In this document: positions 23,590-35,329 of the stretch, in pieces
Numbering within the stretch: the stretch's first letter is position 1
How the letters are laid out: each line of letters begins with the position of its first letter
Assembly (NCBI GenBank): GCA_024734495.1
Contig: JALMQS010000099.1
Coordinates: 100,593,322-100,657,321, forward strand
DNA from: Forficula auricularia
Lineage: Eukaryota; Arthropoda; Insecta; Dermaptera; Forficulidae
DNA length: 64,000 bases
Reading direction: 5' to 3'
The notes under the pieces: model-generated
The model's input: only the letters and a program-made list of their open reading frames with translations
Told to the model about the DNA's origin: nothing
Databases searched by the model: none
Translations under genes and position numbers: made by a program

Positions 23590-23830
23590 TTGCCGAGAGT
23601 AGCAGAATTTTTATATATTGAAGGAGACAATAAAAGAGTGTGTCTTCTGCTGGAATTATAAATTTTATTTATTTATAACGAGACTATAGTTTCGAGGGCT
23701 TTGCCCTCTTCATCAGTCTATTACAATGGATTCACAGGAATTAATTTATGAATAATAAGCAGATAATATATTTATAAATATATAATAATAATAAAACTAT
23801 AGACTCAAACAAATAATTTATATATCCCTT
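23590..23830. mobile_element. Hammerhead family A element, copy 1
   Basis: Begins like the copy at 47117 (GCCGAGAGTAGCAGAATTTT, then GAAGGAGACAATAAAA, then GTGTCTTCTGC) and carries a hammerhead-like motif on the minus strand. A second, partial piece of the same unit (AAACTATAGACTCAAACAAA) lies on the plus strand near 23805. Mixed orientation of unit pieces is typical of Penelope-like element ends (inference). Confidence 0.6.
23673..23726 (-). ncRNA. Hammerhead-like ribozyme, family A, best copy
   Basis: On the minus strand: box I CUGAUGA (23710-23716), one extra A, stem II GAGGGC/GCCCUC with AAA loop (23694-23708), box II GAAA (23690-23693), a 2-bp stem III AC/GU around UAUA, and a GUC cleavage triplet (23682-23684). 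Stem I pairs UC with GA next to the core and, after a small internal loop, UUAUAA with UUGUAA. This is the full type I layout. The extra A before stem II is the only departure from the canonical core. Two other copies keep stem II paired with different bases. Confidence 0.6.
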
Positions 23831-24054
23831 AAATATTTATATTTTGGAATATATGTGGATATCAGTGGCGTGCGGTCCATGGATGCTGTGGATCCCTAAA
23901 ATTTCAAACATTTAGAGTATTTTCACAAATATCGACTTTAGAATTATTCTTTCAGGAGGATCTTTAAATTTTCTAAATTATTATCCGTTATTTCAAATAT
24001 ATTTCTATAAAAAACTTTTTTGTTTTGAAAAGTATCTACTATATTAGTTCTCAT

Positions 24055-25035
24055 AAATAAATAAATAAATCTTTATTCCTCGAGCTGCTTAGAGGCACAA
24101 GTCCTCGGTGGCTAGGTCCTCCAAACATCAATACAATCTAGCTACAATACATTAACAAACATCAATACAAATTAACTACAACAATTTAACAAATAATAAA
24201 CAAGTAAAAAAAAAAAATAGAAATGTATGCTCATTAACAAATAACATGACCATAGATTCCATCAAAAGACAAAAAGTAATTTAAAAATTCCGCGCAAAAA
24301 CCCGATACCAGGAGCAAGCGACGCATTAGCCATCCCGGCATTTGCCATAAGTTGTTAAGGAAACCTGGTCAAAACCTTAACAAGGATGGTATGACCTTTC
24401 TCTACCTCACCTAATCTCTGCTTGTGAGAACTAAATAAAATTTTGCACAACTCTAGGACATTAGGACTTGACAAAATTTATAATTGATTTAATCATAGGG
24501 GCAGAGGACTATAATCCCAAGTAGTAACAGACAGACTGTTCCACAAATCAATGCCAGATCCTACAATTGAATGTAAACCGATATTTTTCAAGAATCTTGG
24601 CTTACGAATCTTTTTTCTATGATCAGCTCTACCTAAATAATTTGGTTCCTGAAATCTATTCGTTATTTCCTCCCAACTCCTAAAACCCTTTAGGGTTTGA
24701 AAATCACTTTCAATTTAGCCCATTCTCTTCTCTTCCAATAAGCTAGACCATCCTAATTCATTAATCATTGAAGTGACACTACTAAACCTATCAAATTTAC
24801 CAAAAAACAAATCTAACAAACGCCCTCCTTTGTACCATATCAATTTTTCTCTCTAATCGTTGTGGATGTTTGTCCCAAACCACAGAACAATACTCTAAAT
24901 TAGAAAGGAAATAAATTTTTGTATAGTTTCACGGGACAATTAAAATGAATGATTTTTCTGAAAAGGGTGCCGATAAAAGTTTTGAAGGCCCTGTCTGTTA
25001 GATATATCCTCCAGTTCAAGCATGTCAAAGACAAG
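24055..25035 (-). mobile_element. Degenerate non-LTR retrotransposon 3' region
   Basis: Minus-strand translation, across frameshifts, gives SNLEYCSVVWDKHPQRLERK and DMVQRRA, then DLWNSLSVTTWDYSPLPL, the classic end of a LINE reverse transcriptase. The 3' end (low coordinates) reads GGAATAAAGATTTATTTATT, a short repeat tail much like that of the fragment at 286. Endonuclease and catalytic core are missing. Many frame changes show it is old. Confidence 0.75.
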
Positions 25036-25487
25036 TTCAAACGAGTTTTAGTCGAATAAAAATTGTTCTCGCTGAGGAATTATTGTAAGAGAATTAATTC
25101 AAAAAGAATAAATAAAGATGATTTGGGAATCTTTGAAATAATCCATTTCTGAAAACTCTCAATATATAAGATCGGAAATAACTAAGTGTGATATAGACAA
25201 GTCATAGCCTGCTTATAGCAATAGAATTAGGAGTAATTTAAAATTTTCTCATAGGATTGTCTGATTTATTGTGGAAAATGGTAGATTTCCATCGCCGGGA
25301 CTGCGGAGTTTAAGTCACAAGATTTAATTTCCTACTCCTACCCTCACTCACACAAAGAAGTATCCGTTTGGGGCGAAGGTCCAAAAATATATTTTTTAAA
25401 AATCTAATGTTAATTTAATAAATAACGAAAATGATGCCGTATTCGATAAAATTTGAAAAAGAAGCGAAGATTAAAATAAAATTAATA
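25036..25487. other. Intergenic stretch, no gene seen
   Basis: No coding signal, no repeat match noticed. Confidence 0.4.
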
Positions 25488-25905
25488 AGTTGTTGTAGAG
25501 AAATAAGGACAATAGCTTATAAATAATTTTTATTTTTTGCCAACGTTTCGTCAATCTTTCAGAGCTCAAACAAATTAACTTTTCATATTTGTCATTTTAT
25601 AAATATTCATTCTTAGCAAAACATAAGGCCAGTCATCGAACAGATTGAAAATATTTTTATATTTAAATCTTAAAATTTAAGAAAATAGAAAGATATTTTA
25701 AGATTTAAATAGGAAAATATTTTCAATCTGTTCGATGACTGGCCTTATGTGTTTGCTAAGAATGAATATTTATAAAATGACAAATATGCAAAGAAGTTAA
25801 TTTGTTTGAGCCCTGAGGAAGTCAACAATGTTGACGAAACGTTGGCAAAAAATAAAAAATTAAATAATAAGCTATTGTCCTTATTTCCCTAAAACAACTT
25901 ATTAA
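25488..25905. repeat. Large foldback, about 205-bp arms (hammerhead family C)
   Basis: Inverted arms meet near 25690 and run outward to AAGTTGTT / AACAACTT at about 25488 and 25905. Each arm contains a hammerhead-like unit near its outer end, intact in the right arm and eroded in the left (minus strand, 25536-25566). TTTGAGCTC and GACGAAACGTTGGC flank it in both arms. Confidence 0.9.
25805..25848 (+). ncRNA. Hammerhead-like ribozyme motif, family C
   Basis: Box I CTGAGGA at 25813-25819 (fits CUGANGA), one extra A, stem II GTCAAC (25821-25826) with GTTGAC (25830-25835) and an AAT loop, box II GAAA at 25836-25839. Stem II is six perfect pairs. Stem III is less clear (ACGTTGGC follows), so a minimal or dimeric form would be needed. 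Confidence 0.45.
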
Positions 25906-25934
25906 TTTAATCGATGGAGATATTGATCTTTTCC

Positions 25935-25990
25935 AGTTGACGTGCACTGATGAAGAGCAGCGGTATAGCGCTCGAAACGTGTTAAAATAT
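25935..25990 (+). ncRNA. Hammerhead-like motif, family E
   Basis: Box I CTGATGA at 25947-25953, an extra A, outer stem GAGC (25955-25958)/GCTC (25970-25973) with an inner GC/GC extension, box II GAAA at 25974-25977, then CGTGTT. It immediately follows the family C foldback and belongs to a different sequence family. Stem III has at most two pairs. Confidence 0.4.
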
Positions 25991-26040
25991 CGACTTTTAT
26001 TTCAACTTTTCCCCTTACTGGCCCCTTAGCCAATTCAATT

Positions 26041-27790
26041 TAAATAAAATAGGGCCACCAAACACGGTTCTTTTTAAAATATAATCAAAATAGTTAAAAT
26101 AAAATTTCAAAAAATGAAGGGTACTTTTTTGGTCAGCATCCGCTGATTGAAAGGTCACAAACCGCCACTGGTATATATGCTAATACGGCCATTGATTTGA
26201 CCTTTCACAGAGCTAAAAAAAAATTCTCAAGCATTTATTTCATATCATTAAAAAATTTCGCATGATTCTAAATCAAAACATACAGTTGGACCGGATTCAA
26301 ATTCAAACCTTCTGGTGGTATATAAAAAAATCATTCATAACATCTTAGATTTACTATAGTTTACAAATTTTCTTGTTTTAATTGTGAATTATATTATGTT
26401 TTTTTTCTTAAATTACTCTACTAAATAGCTTCGGACACCACTTGTCGACCATAATGAGTATTAAAAATAACATTATTATTATTTTGGAAAGGATCTTGTT
26501 TTTTATACAGTTTCATAGATTTTACAAATATACATATGCATCAAGCCAAATTCAATTTCTTCATATTTGAAAATAGTCTTCCCAAAAATGTAAAACTAAT
26601 TAAATATCTGAATTCACATTTGTTCTATTTGAAATTTTTACATTTTACAATAATTATGAGTGGATAAATAAATCTAGGTTTTCAAAGTTGAATCAGTTTT
26701 CGATTAAAGTGAAACTGGATAAATCAAATTTTTTCGAACTCTTCATTAATCAATTTAGAATAAATAAATAATCAAAAAAGCGAATTTATAGCCATTTATT
26801 GCCAGTTCATTCTTTATTTAAAACCATTTACGTAGATTCAATTGAATTTTGTAGATAAATAATCAACGACTTTCCTTTTTCAATATGCCTTTCAGTTCAT
26901 TTGCATTAGATTTTCAAAAAAAAAAATTAAAAATAATAATACTAATAACAATAATCACGTAAGGGAGATTTATTTCGAAAAATAATATAAATCTTCCCCT
27001 GGATAGCAGTCCTGTCGAATTAATGAAGTATTTTAATCAGTAAATGGGCTAAACCAGAAGAGAAGCATTGGCCGGCCATTCACATAATAATTAATTGCGA
27101 TTATTTTATTTGGAGTTGCCATGATAAAATAGAAAACATTTCAATGAATAAAAAAATTATTTTTACTAAGGATCTATTATGGATAATATTTTTGAAACAT
27201 TTTTTTAGGATTTAGGGTTCCATTACTATTCTTTTTTTTTTTTAATTTTCATTTTCAGATTTTGATAAAACCATTTTAAGTCAACATGGACTTCAAATAG
27301 CCAGTGATATCTAATTAATAATAAAGGAATAAACATATTAATATTTAAAATGACTTAGGATATTGTCTATTAACGGTCCGTTGCAGTTTAATTTTATTGT
27401 AATTATATTTATTATTAATTAAATATATTAAATATTATATGCTGCAAAAATAAAAAATATAAAAAAATGTTGTTAAATATGTCAGGTCTCATGTTTTAAA
27501 ATTTTTTACTATTTAAAATTCGAATTTCCAGAAGTCTTTGTAGATATATCGATGACATTCAGGATAAATATAATCAATGACGCAATGTACAGTACATAAG
27601 TGTCGAGCTTCCTGTATATATATAAGACAGATATCATTTATGTTAGTTTGGTGGTTTTACTTTACGCCTTATTGAAATAGTTCAACTTCATCCATAATTT
27701 ACGATCTAATATAAAATCTTAGACTTAATAACCTGTTTTATCTGGCAGCTATGGAACCAAATAGAAAACGAGGGGATAGAAACTGACATG
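26041..27790. other. AT-rich intergenic stretch, no gene seen
   Basis: Only chance frames and homopolymer runs. Confidence 0.4.
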
Positions 27791-30190
27791 AATGAACCGA
27801 CTTGTTGAGGATGGCGGTGCTGTCATAGTTTCTTGTAAACTGAGAAAGACATCTCTAGCAAAAAGTGTAACCCTAAATTATAAATAGTTCTAGAATTCTA
27901 ATATAAATAACTTTAGTTAGCAATTGTCAACCTACGGATCCGGTCATGAATTTTTACCTGTCCTTCAGATGCAGTATGCATAAAACGAGAAAAAATTTGT
28001 AAAACAAAATATGAAATTCAAAAACAAATTTGTTTAGAGTTTCGTTCAAAAATAAAACGTGAGCCTGTTATTGTCGTTACAATGTTTTTATGTCTGTTTA
28101 CTGGGGCCTGTCTGACTATCCATCTGTCAGAGCAGTGTGGATCGTAAACTAAATAAAATCGCTTAAAAAGTTCTTTTGAGAATTTTCCATAGATTATAAT
28201 TCGGAGAGATTGGCCCTCTTGGTAATCTAATCGAGTAACGGGATTCTTTCGATCTAGCATTTTCGCTTTAGTTGTGCTCGAAAATTCATCGAGGAAACAG
28301 CAGAGGACACCTACACTCACCCAAAGGTGTATTCTTAATATCTACCCGTATATTCTATTTTTATTCTATTTCTATATATATATACAACCGAGGGGTGAAC
28401 CGCGACCTAATATCGCGTTCACCTACTTCCACTTCCACTTTCATTTCCATTGGCCTCCCCTCCACTCTTCTAATTAAAATTAAATATTCAATTTCTCTTT
28501 GTCTCCGGGCAATTAATAATAATAAATAATTAATAATTTTCCTATATATTTTTTATAATGTTTATCAATATCGAATGTGGTCAAATTGGTGTACGAGTAA
28601 ACAAATATACACATAATATGTGGAGCACTAGAAAGATAGAAGTGCAAAAACTGGGTGGGGGTGGGGATGAATGTGGGGGGTGCAGGGAGGTGGGGTGCAT
28701 TTGTGGGGGATCCGGGGGTGGGAGGCGCAGCTGGCGGTGCGGTGGGGGGGGGGACAGTTGGGTGCAGTGAATTCGTGAATGCGGAGAATTTACCACTGCT
28801 CGAAGCCCCTAAAACCTTAGTAAATTGGATATTAAATTGTATCTAAGTTTCTGAGATTGGTTCGTGATCCCGGCTTCTTTTCCTTCTACTCTGTTCTTTT
28901 CACGATTGAGGGGCCAGCCCATACAGGCCTTTAGGGGATCCACCCTCTGGTGTATCTCCTTCTCTCATCAATATTATTAAAAAAAAAAAAAGTGGTGGGG
29001 GCGAGGTGTGTGGTTTGGGGGGGGGGGTCAAGTTGCCGTGCATCGCTCGGTGCCTCCAGGTACTTTATTTTAATTGATCTAATACTAGAGGATCAACCAT
29101 TCCAAGTTGCATTTTAAAAGTTTTGGGTATTTCATAATTGAAGACTCAAAAAATTCAGCATTTCTTTCATTTTTTATTTAAATAGTTTCAGAGGTTTTGT
29201 CATCATTATTCCTCCAGTTCTATTTAAGAGCAAATTGTTTTTAATGAAATATGCAAAATTTCTGGAGAATTAAAAATAATAGAAATTTTTCTAATTGCTT
29301 AAATATATTTCTAATTATTTAGCAATTTGGCCGCTAAAAAAATTAGTAGATGGCGGCGATTCTAATGGCAACGCCTGTTGTTTAGACAACCTTGTTAGAC
29401 GAAAAAGTGATGGCTTTGCTGTCATAATTTCGTAATAGCTGAGAAAGATATCTCTAGCAAAATGAGATCAACCTACGGAACCGGTCCTGAAATTTTGCCT
29501 GTTCCGCAGATAGGTATGCATGAAACAAAAAAAAAATTGTAAATTATTTAGTGTTTCGTTCAAAAAAAAATAAAACGTGAATCTGTTATTGTCGTTACAA
29601 TGTTTTCCTGCTTGTTTACTGAGGTCTATCTGACTATCCATCCAGTCAGAGCAATGGCTCATAAACTAAATAAGATGCAAACTTCAAATTTTCAATTAAA
29701 ATTTATTTATTTTTCTCAAAATCGAATATCCTATTAAATTTTGATCAAAGATGAGGGTCAAATTTTTTATGGGCTAGAAAATAAAAAATATTTTATTCCT
29801 TGAGTTGAAAAGGTCCGTTAAAAAAGTAAAACGGGGCCCTATAACTGTTAATAAAATGTCTCTTTGTCTGTCTATCCGTCTATCAGAGCATTGTAGCTTG
29901 TAAACCTAATAAGCGCACAAACTTAAAATTTTCAAAATCATAATAGGTTGGTGGTGTTCCACAATGAGTTTCGCAAGTTGTTTCACTAGCATTATCAATA
30001 CAACTTAGGGAACGCGGTGTGGGCTTTCTATAGCGAAAAATTTTGAAAATTAAAAATTGTTGGATCGAGAACTTGAGGACCAAAAATTAAAATTTTCAAA
30101 ATGTTTTACTATAAACCCACACGGCGTTCCTGAAGTTTGAAATTGTCAAGTTAGGCGTATCCATTTTCCTCCAAATCAAAAATCGTATTA
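27791..30190. repeat. Mosaic of dispersed repeats (family P and R3)
   Basis: 27800-28230 is repeated at 29400-29700 (GAGAAAGA-ATCTCTAGCAAAA, TCAACCTACGGA-CCGGTC, TTTCGTTCAAAAATAAAACGTGA). It contains family P, with GTCTATC-GTCAGAGCA-TGTA and a TCGTAAACTAAATAAGAT-like block, also at 32270-32420, 37770-38200 and 46440-46770. R3 copy 2 occupies 29060-29405. No gene seen. GCATCGCTCGGTG lies near 29041. Confidence 0.65.
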
Positions 30191-30380
30191 AATGATTTTA
30201 GTTGTGGAAGAGGGGTGAACCGCGATTGGAATTAGGTGTACATGTCTTTGGAATTATGTGGAATTATTTTGGAATTCATTAGATAATGCCCCTTTATTTA
30301 TTGTCTTCTACTTGGAAATGAAAGTGGAAGTGGAAGTAGGTGTACACGATATTAGGGCGAGATACACCCCACGGTTGTGG
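28386..30380. repeat. Inverted repeat pair enclosing 1.9 kb
   Basis: 28386-28450 (from ACCGAGGGGTGAACCGCGAC through ACTTCCACTTCCACTTTCATTTCC, given in part) and 30312-30380 are inverted, and a third, shorter copy starts near 30212 (GAGGGGTGAACCGCG). They may be ends of an undetermined DNA transposon or unrelated copies of one repeat. Confidence 0.55.
28645..28770 (+). other. G-rich tract with quadruplex potential
   Basis: At least eight runs of three or more G within about 120 bases (GGTGGGGGTGGGG and a run of ten G near 28745), in otherwise AT-rich DNA. The opposite strand reads as a proline-rich frame only because it is C-rich. Confidence 0.7.
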
Positions 30381-30390
30381 ATGAGTCGAA

Positions 30391-31217
30391 TTTATGTGGG
30401 AGGGAAAATATAAAGTATTTTATGATGGTGTGCGGTATCCTTGCAAATATCTCTTTAATAAAAATAAGCCTTAAGTTTTTTATAATTTGAATTAATTTTT
30501 AAAATGAAAGTGTGAGAGAGTTCCAAAATGGCCATTTTGTATCTGACGGCTTTCAGAAGGAGCTTAAAATTATTAAAAAATCCCAAATCATTCTCTCCTT
30601 ATCAAAAATAAATCATAACAAATTTGACATCTCAAATATTTTGTAAGAAATCAGGTATGGAATCACTCGGATTCCATGCTTGACTCGTACTTGGCCGTCT
30701 AAATTAATTGATTTGTCGACAGGGTCTAGACGATTCAATGAAATTTAGCTTACAAACATATCACAACGGGCAAAGTCTCAAATCAACAACCATGTTTCCT
30801 ATTCACTCTCAGAATAGTTTTAGTAATGATGAAGTTGATTCTATTGTAAAAAGCAATCAAACGGTTTTCAAACTTGCCTCGATATTGACCAGCGGTTTTT
30901 AAACTTCCTTAACGAACGATCATCCTCCTCATTTGTAGATACTTATTCCTACGCCACTTGAAAAGTTAGTGCAACGAGTTGGATCGAGAACTTGACGACC
31001 AAAATAAACTGATGGTCACTTTTATTTAACGCGCCATTAGAATAGACCAACATTAAAATTAATTATTTAAATAATTCAAAATATAATAATATAACTTGAA
31101 AAAAAAATAATGTAAAATTCTAATTTTTTCTAAAATAAATTGTAAGATTCCTACAGACATTTTCGGGTGATAGATAATTTTTTATTAATTTATAAATTCA
31201 AAACCGAAAAAAACAGT
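30391..31217. other. AT-rich intergenic stretch, no gene seen
   Basis: A 64-codon frame at 30708-30902 has ordinary-looking composition but no recognisable motif. The words TTGGATCGAGAACTTGA-GACCAAAA occur at about 30060 and 30979. Confidence 0.35.
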
Positions 31218-31224
31218 CTTTAAA

Positions 31225-31716
31225 CAGGGGTGTCCACAGGGGGGGGTTAAGACGCAGTGTGCGTCATTAAAATTTCTGGGGGGGTTGAAAATTATTTCAT
31301 TTTATTATTATATGCTAAAAATAAAATTGGACAAGTCTTATAACCACAAGAAAATTTCTTTAGAACAGAATAAATAACATAGGGGGGTACTTTTCATGAA
31401 ACTGGGGGAGGTCATGAAGCCAGGGGGCACCCCCTTGCTCATTGGCGTAGTTAGGAAGTTTTCTTAGGGGGGGGGGGGGGGGCTGCCGGCCAGCTGATTA
31501 GCCACCACAAGTTTGCAATTTCGTTTATCCGTTTAGAAATCAAATAAGTTTTTATTAAAATTTACAAATTTTGCAAGTAACAAAATAATTTAATGATAAA
31601 TTCATAAGTAATGTCTCGTAATAATGGAGTTTCGATTTTTCTAGTGGGGGGCAATGAGTTTTGTAAGGGGGCACTGGTCCCCTTGGCCCTCCCATAACTA
31701 TACGCCTATGCCCCTG
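31225..31716. mobile_element. Non-autonomous hAT-like element, G-rich ends
   Basis: Starts CAGGGGTGTCCACAGG and ends CCTATGCCCCTG. Flanks CTTTAAA (31218-31224) and CTTTAAG (31717-31723) nearly match, consistent with an imperfect 7-8-bp duplication. Several G-runs, one of 16, occur inside. No ORF. Confidence 0.6.
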
Positions 31717-32589
31717 CTTTAAGTAACCAGGACAAGTGCAAGCTGGGCTTGCATACGGAGGTTTTCGTACCTAATAAATATATTTCGCCGCCTTAGAGTG
31801 TAAACCTGCTAAATCCATTTTTTATCATATTTAACATATTAATACCATTCGAAAGAAAAAGAGATGCAGCATCGTCCAAGTAAAACTGCTACCTACTTAA
31901 AATTACTATCGTAAGTTGTAGAAAAAAAATGTGAAAAATAGTTTATTTCCATAACAACAATATAAAATTTTGTTTTTTTTCTCTGCCCTGTAAAATTTCC
32001 TTGTTGTGAGTTAGCAGGTTTACACTCTAAGGCGACTATTTTTAATTAATAATGATTAGCAGATTATTAAATAAGCCTTGCATATAGGTTTAACTGAGTT
32101 TTTAAAGTGCTACTTTCAGTTTTCTTGAGTTATCGAGGGTATCCGTACAAACTTACAGACACAGAGACAAACGAAACACATTATGACATTATTTTACTTC
32201 ATGTTTTAGATATTTTTAAGCACAATGAGTAAAAAAATATTTAGAGTGAATTCACTAGGACCGCCTGGCAGGCTTATAAGTGCTCCACACTGTCCGTCTG
32301 TTTATCAGTCATTAATAGGTTGTAAACTAAGAAAGATACAAACTTGAAACATTATTAGATTTGTCCTATAAATCAAAAATAGCATAAAACTTTTGATTGA
32401 ATGAATATTTTGGTCAATTTTTTTGTTGGGTAGAAAATATTTGTTATAATTTTTAGAAAAAATCATCTACTAAATTTGGACTATCTTTGATCATTTTTAT
32501 TACATGATAAAAGGGTTCTATTCATTTACTAGTGAATTTCAGAGTTTGGGAATATTTATTCCACTCCTTTTGATTTTTAAAGAAATTCA
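31717..32589. other. AT-rich stretch with family P fragment
   Basis: No gene seen. GCAGGTTTACACTCTAAGGC at about 32012 is the reverse complement of GCCTTAGAGTGTAAACCTGC near 31790, a 220-bp-wide inverted pair. The family P block lies at 32270-32420. Confidence 0.5.
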
Positions 32590-32945
32590 TAATTGGAAAA
32601 CTCAACAATCTTTATTTATGCTATATAGTATGTCATGGCTATTTATGTATTTAAATTTATAATCTCTAGATCGCGAAATTTTACAAATGAATATTAAATC
32701 ATTAAGGGAAATATTTAGAGCAATTCATATATGTCAGAAGGGTTCATTTCAAAGAGCAGGCAATTGCACCGAATTACTTTTTTCAAACTCTGGTTCAATT
32801 CTTTTTTTTTTTTGGGGGGGGGGAATGGTGGGTAATACAACCTTTCTGATATGTAATAAAAATAATCCATGTCAGCTCAGATCTAGTAGATGACAACCTC
32901 TTGTGATTTTCTTAGAAATTTAAATTCTACTTCTATTAGCAATTT
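32590..32945 (+). repeat. SINE-like dispersed repeat, copy 2
   Basis: Strongly similar to 33690-33985: ATGTCATGGCTATTTATGT, TTTACAAATGAATATTAAATC, GTCAGAAGGGTTCATTTC, AATACAACCTTTCTGATATG, and a CAGCTCAGAT-TAGTAGATGACAA end. A run of G with TTTT lies inside. The box B of a tRNA head is eroded. Confidence 0.75.
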
Positions 32946-32946
32946 G

Positions 32947-33030
32947 AACTCTTTATATATATTTTTTATATATATATATATTATATATATATATATATTT
33001 TATTATATATATTTTATATATATATATCGA
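32947..33030. repeat. (TA)n-rich microsatellite
   Basis: Interrupted TATATA runs directly after the SINE-like copy. Confidence 0.9.
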
Positions 33031-33164
33031 GCTTAATTATTATTTATTCTAAGCATTTGCAAGTTCTTTAATTAATTGAATGTTCTCTCTATATATAACA
33101 ACGAGTATCCATTTAGTCCAAGTTTAATAGTCAAAAGGCCGTTCCTAGAATAATAGAAATTAAG

Positions 33165-33660
33165 AATTTAACTTACTAATCTAAAACAGGTGTGAACTTG
33201 TATTTGGAATTCTTGCCTTACCTGCTATTAAGGAAGAGGATCACTCGATCCGCGCACTTTTTAGTCATTTTCCTCGATTATATACTTTTTATTTATTTTG
33301 GTTTATTTCATTCGATCTAATATTAGAGAAACAACCATTCTAGGTTGCATTTTAAAGTTTTGGGTTTTCATAATTAAAGACTTTAAAAATTCACCTTTTT
33401 TTCAATTTTTTATTTAAACAGTTTCAGAGTTTTTGTCTTCATTATTCCTCAAGTGGAGCTTATCTTATATTTAAAGAGCAAATTTTTTTAATTAAATATG
33501 CAAGATTTCTGGAAAATTAACATTATAAATTCTTCTCATTGCTTTAAATTATGTTTCTAATTATTTACCAATTTGACCGCTAAAATTAGTAGATGGCAGC
33601 ACTTGATGGCAACGCCTGTATTTAGACAACCTTATTAGACGAAAAATGAATTTTTCTCAC
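33165..33660. repeat. Dispersed repeat R3, copy 3
   Basis: Matches 10545-11060 from TCTAAAACAGGTGT to TTAGACAACCTTATTAGACG. It is sandwiched between two SINE-like copies in the same orientation. Confidence 0.85.
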
Positions 33661-33689
33661 ATTTTGATTAAATACGTCAGCTGCTTTTA

Positions 33690-33985
33690 TGGTATACTAT
33701 GTCATGGCTATTTATGTATTTAAATTTATAATCTCTAGACCGCAAAATTTTACAAATGAATATTAAATCATTGAGGGAAATATTTAGTGGGATTCATAAG
33801 TCAGAAGGGTTCATTTCTAAGGGCATGCAATAGCCCTAATTACTTTTTTCAAACTCTGGTTTAATTCTTATTTTCGGGTAGGTGATGGTTAATACAACCT
33901 TTCTAATATGCAATAAAAATTATCCATGTCAGCTCAGATTTAGTAGATAACAAACTCGCGTGATTTTCTTATAAGATTTCCTCTT
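33690..33985 (+). repeat. SINE-like dispersed repeat, copy 3
   Basis: Direct repeat of 32590-32945, offset by about 1.1 kb. The pair flanks R3 copy 3, which could be a duplication with an insertion or two independent insertions. Confidence 0.75.
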
Positions 33986-34059
33986 GTGATGGCAGTTCCT
34001 AATTCCCTAATTCGCCATTTTACCAGTTGGTTGCAAGTGGCGTTCTAATTCAATGATCA

Positions 34060-34320
34060 GTCTTTTTGTCATTCTTGTCTAAAAAAAATGTCGGTGAGTA
34101 CTTTTGCACCATCGATTTTATTGGTTATCAAGGGCGTTCAAGCGAATTCCTTCTGTTTGATTTACAGACTTACAGCAAGGCGGATGTAGCCTTGGCTTCT
34201 CACTTCATGCGATATATAAAATACTCACTTCGGATGTCCGCGAAGCACCCCTGGGCCAAAAGCTTAAGCCAATCATTTCCGGGCTGGTTTCTTATTTATC
34301 ATGACAGAAGAGATAACTAA
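34060..34320 (+). other. Unassigned open frame in less AT-rich DNA
   Basis: An 84-codon frame whose base composition is less AT-rich than its neighbours. No domain, signal peptide or membrane segment was recognised, and no splice context is convincing. It may be a piece of an old transposon or a chance frame. Confidence 0.2.
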
Positions 34321-35325
34321 CAAACCTTTCAATCTACAAATCATCGGCATTAATTTTTCCAAATTTATTTTGACCTTTGAATTAGAATAATTCTACTTAA
34401 TGAGATCTTAAAACAGGGATATCTCATATTATAATATAAAAAATATGATATACTCTGTTCCTACATTTCGATTTGAGCAATTTTATTTATATTTTAAGAT
34501 ATGGGTTAATTTTACTTGTACGCCTTTTTCAAGCTTATCAAAGTTGATCATGTGGTAAATTAATCAAAGATCTAATTAAATAAAATTAAGCAATTTTTAC
34601 ATTCAGTTAACTTGAAAATAATGGAGCGGAAGAGACCACTCCAATTCTACTAATTTTAGCCAATTATTTACCTATCAAATTTTCAAAACGGTTGTTTGAA
34701 ATTAAGAAAAAATTACACAAATTCGTTTAATCTATTCTGATCCTGAAATCACTGTTTTCTTTCAAGAAACATTTCCATACACATCTACTGGCCATTCAAT
34801 TGCTATAGGTAACTCACATCTAAATATAGTAATCATATGGAATATTCGATTTTAGCATTCTGTAATTTAAATTTCTCAGCATAAATGCCAACTGGCATGC
34901 TCAATAGCATCACTCTGTATTCTTCTTTTTGTGTCGACTCCAGTGTGAATTGGATCAAGTCGAATTCGCTATTAAATAAAGTTTTGTTTCTTATCGTTTC
35001 TTTTTTAATTTTTGCTTCTCATTTTTCTTCTATTTTTAATTATTACTTTTGACTATCTTGGTATAGAGTTATTATTTATAACTACCTAAATATATTTGTA
35101 AATATTTCTATGGTTGTCAACGTGATCAATTAATTATCTTGGAGCAAATATAGAGTAATCCAGCAATCTACTCTCTATCCATGAACGACAAGTAATAACG
35201 ATTTTAATATTTCAACTTATTGGAAGATATAATTATTTTTAATCCTGACATTTTGGAATTTTATACAGAGTATTTCAAAATCAAAATAGCTATCCCAATA
35301 ACTTTTAAGGAGATAGGTGTTTTTT
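34321..35325. other. AT-rich intergenic stretch, no gene seen
   Basis: No coding signal or repeat noticed. Confidence 0.4.
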
Positions 35326-35329
35326 CAAT

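Noticed and set aside
28581..28796. Proline-rich 71-residue protein on the minus strand
   Set aside because: It is the C-rich complement of a G-run tract; no promoter or exon context supports coding.
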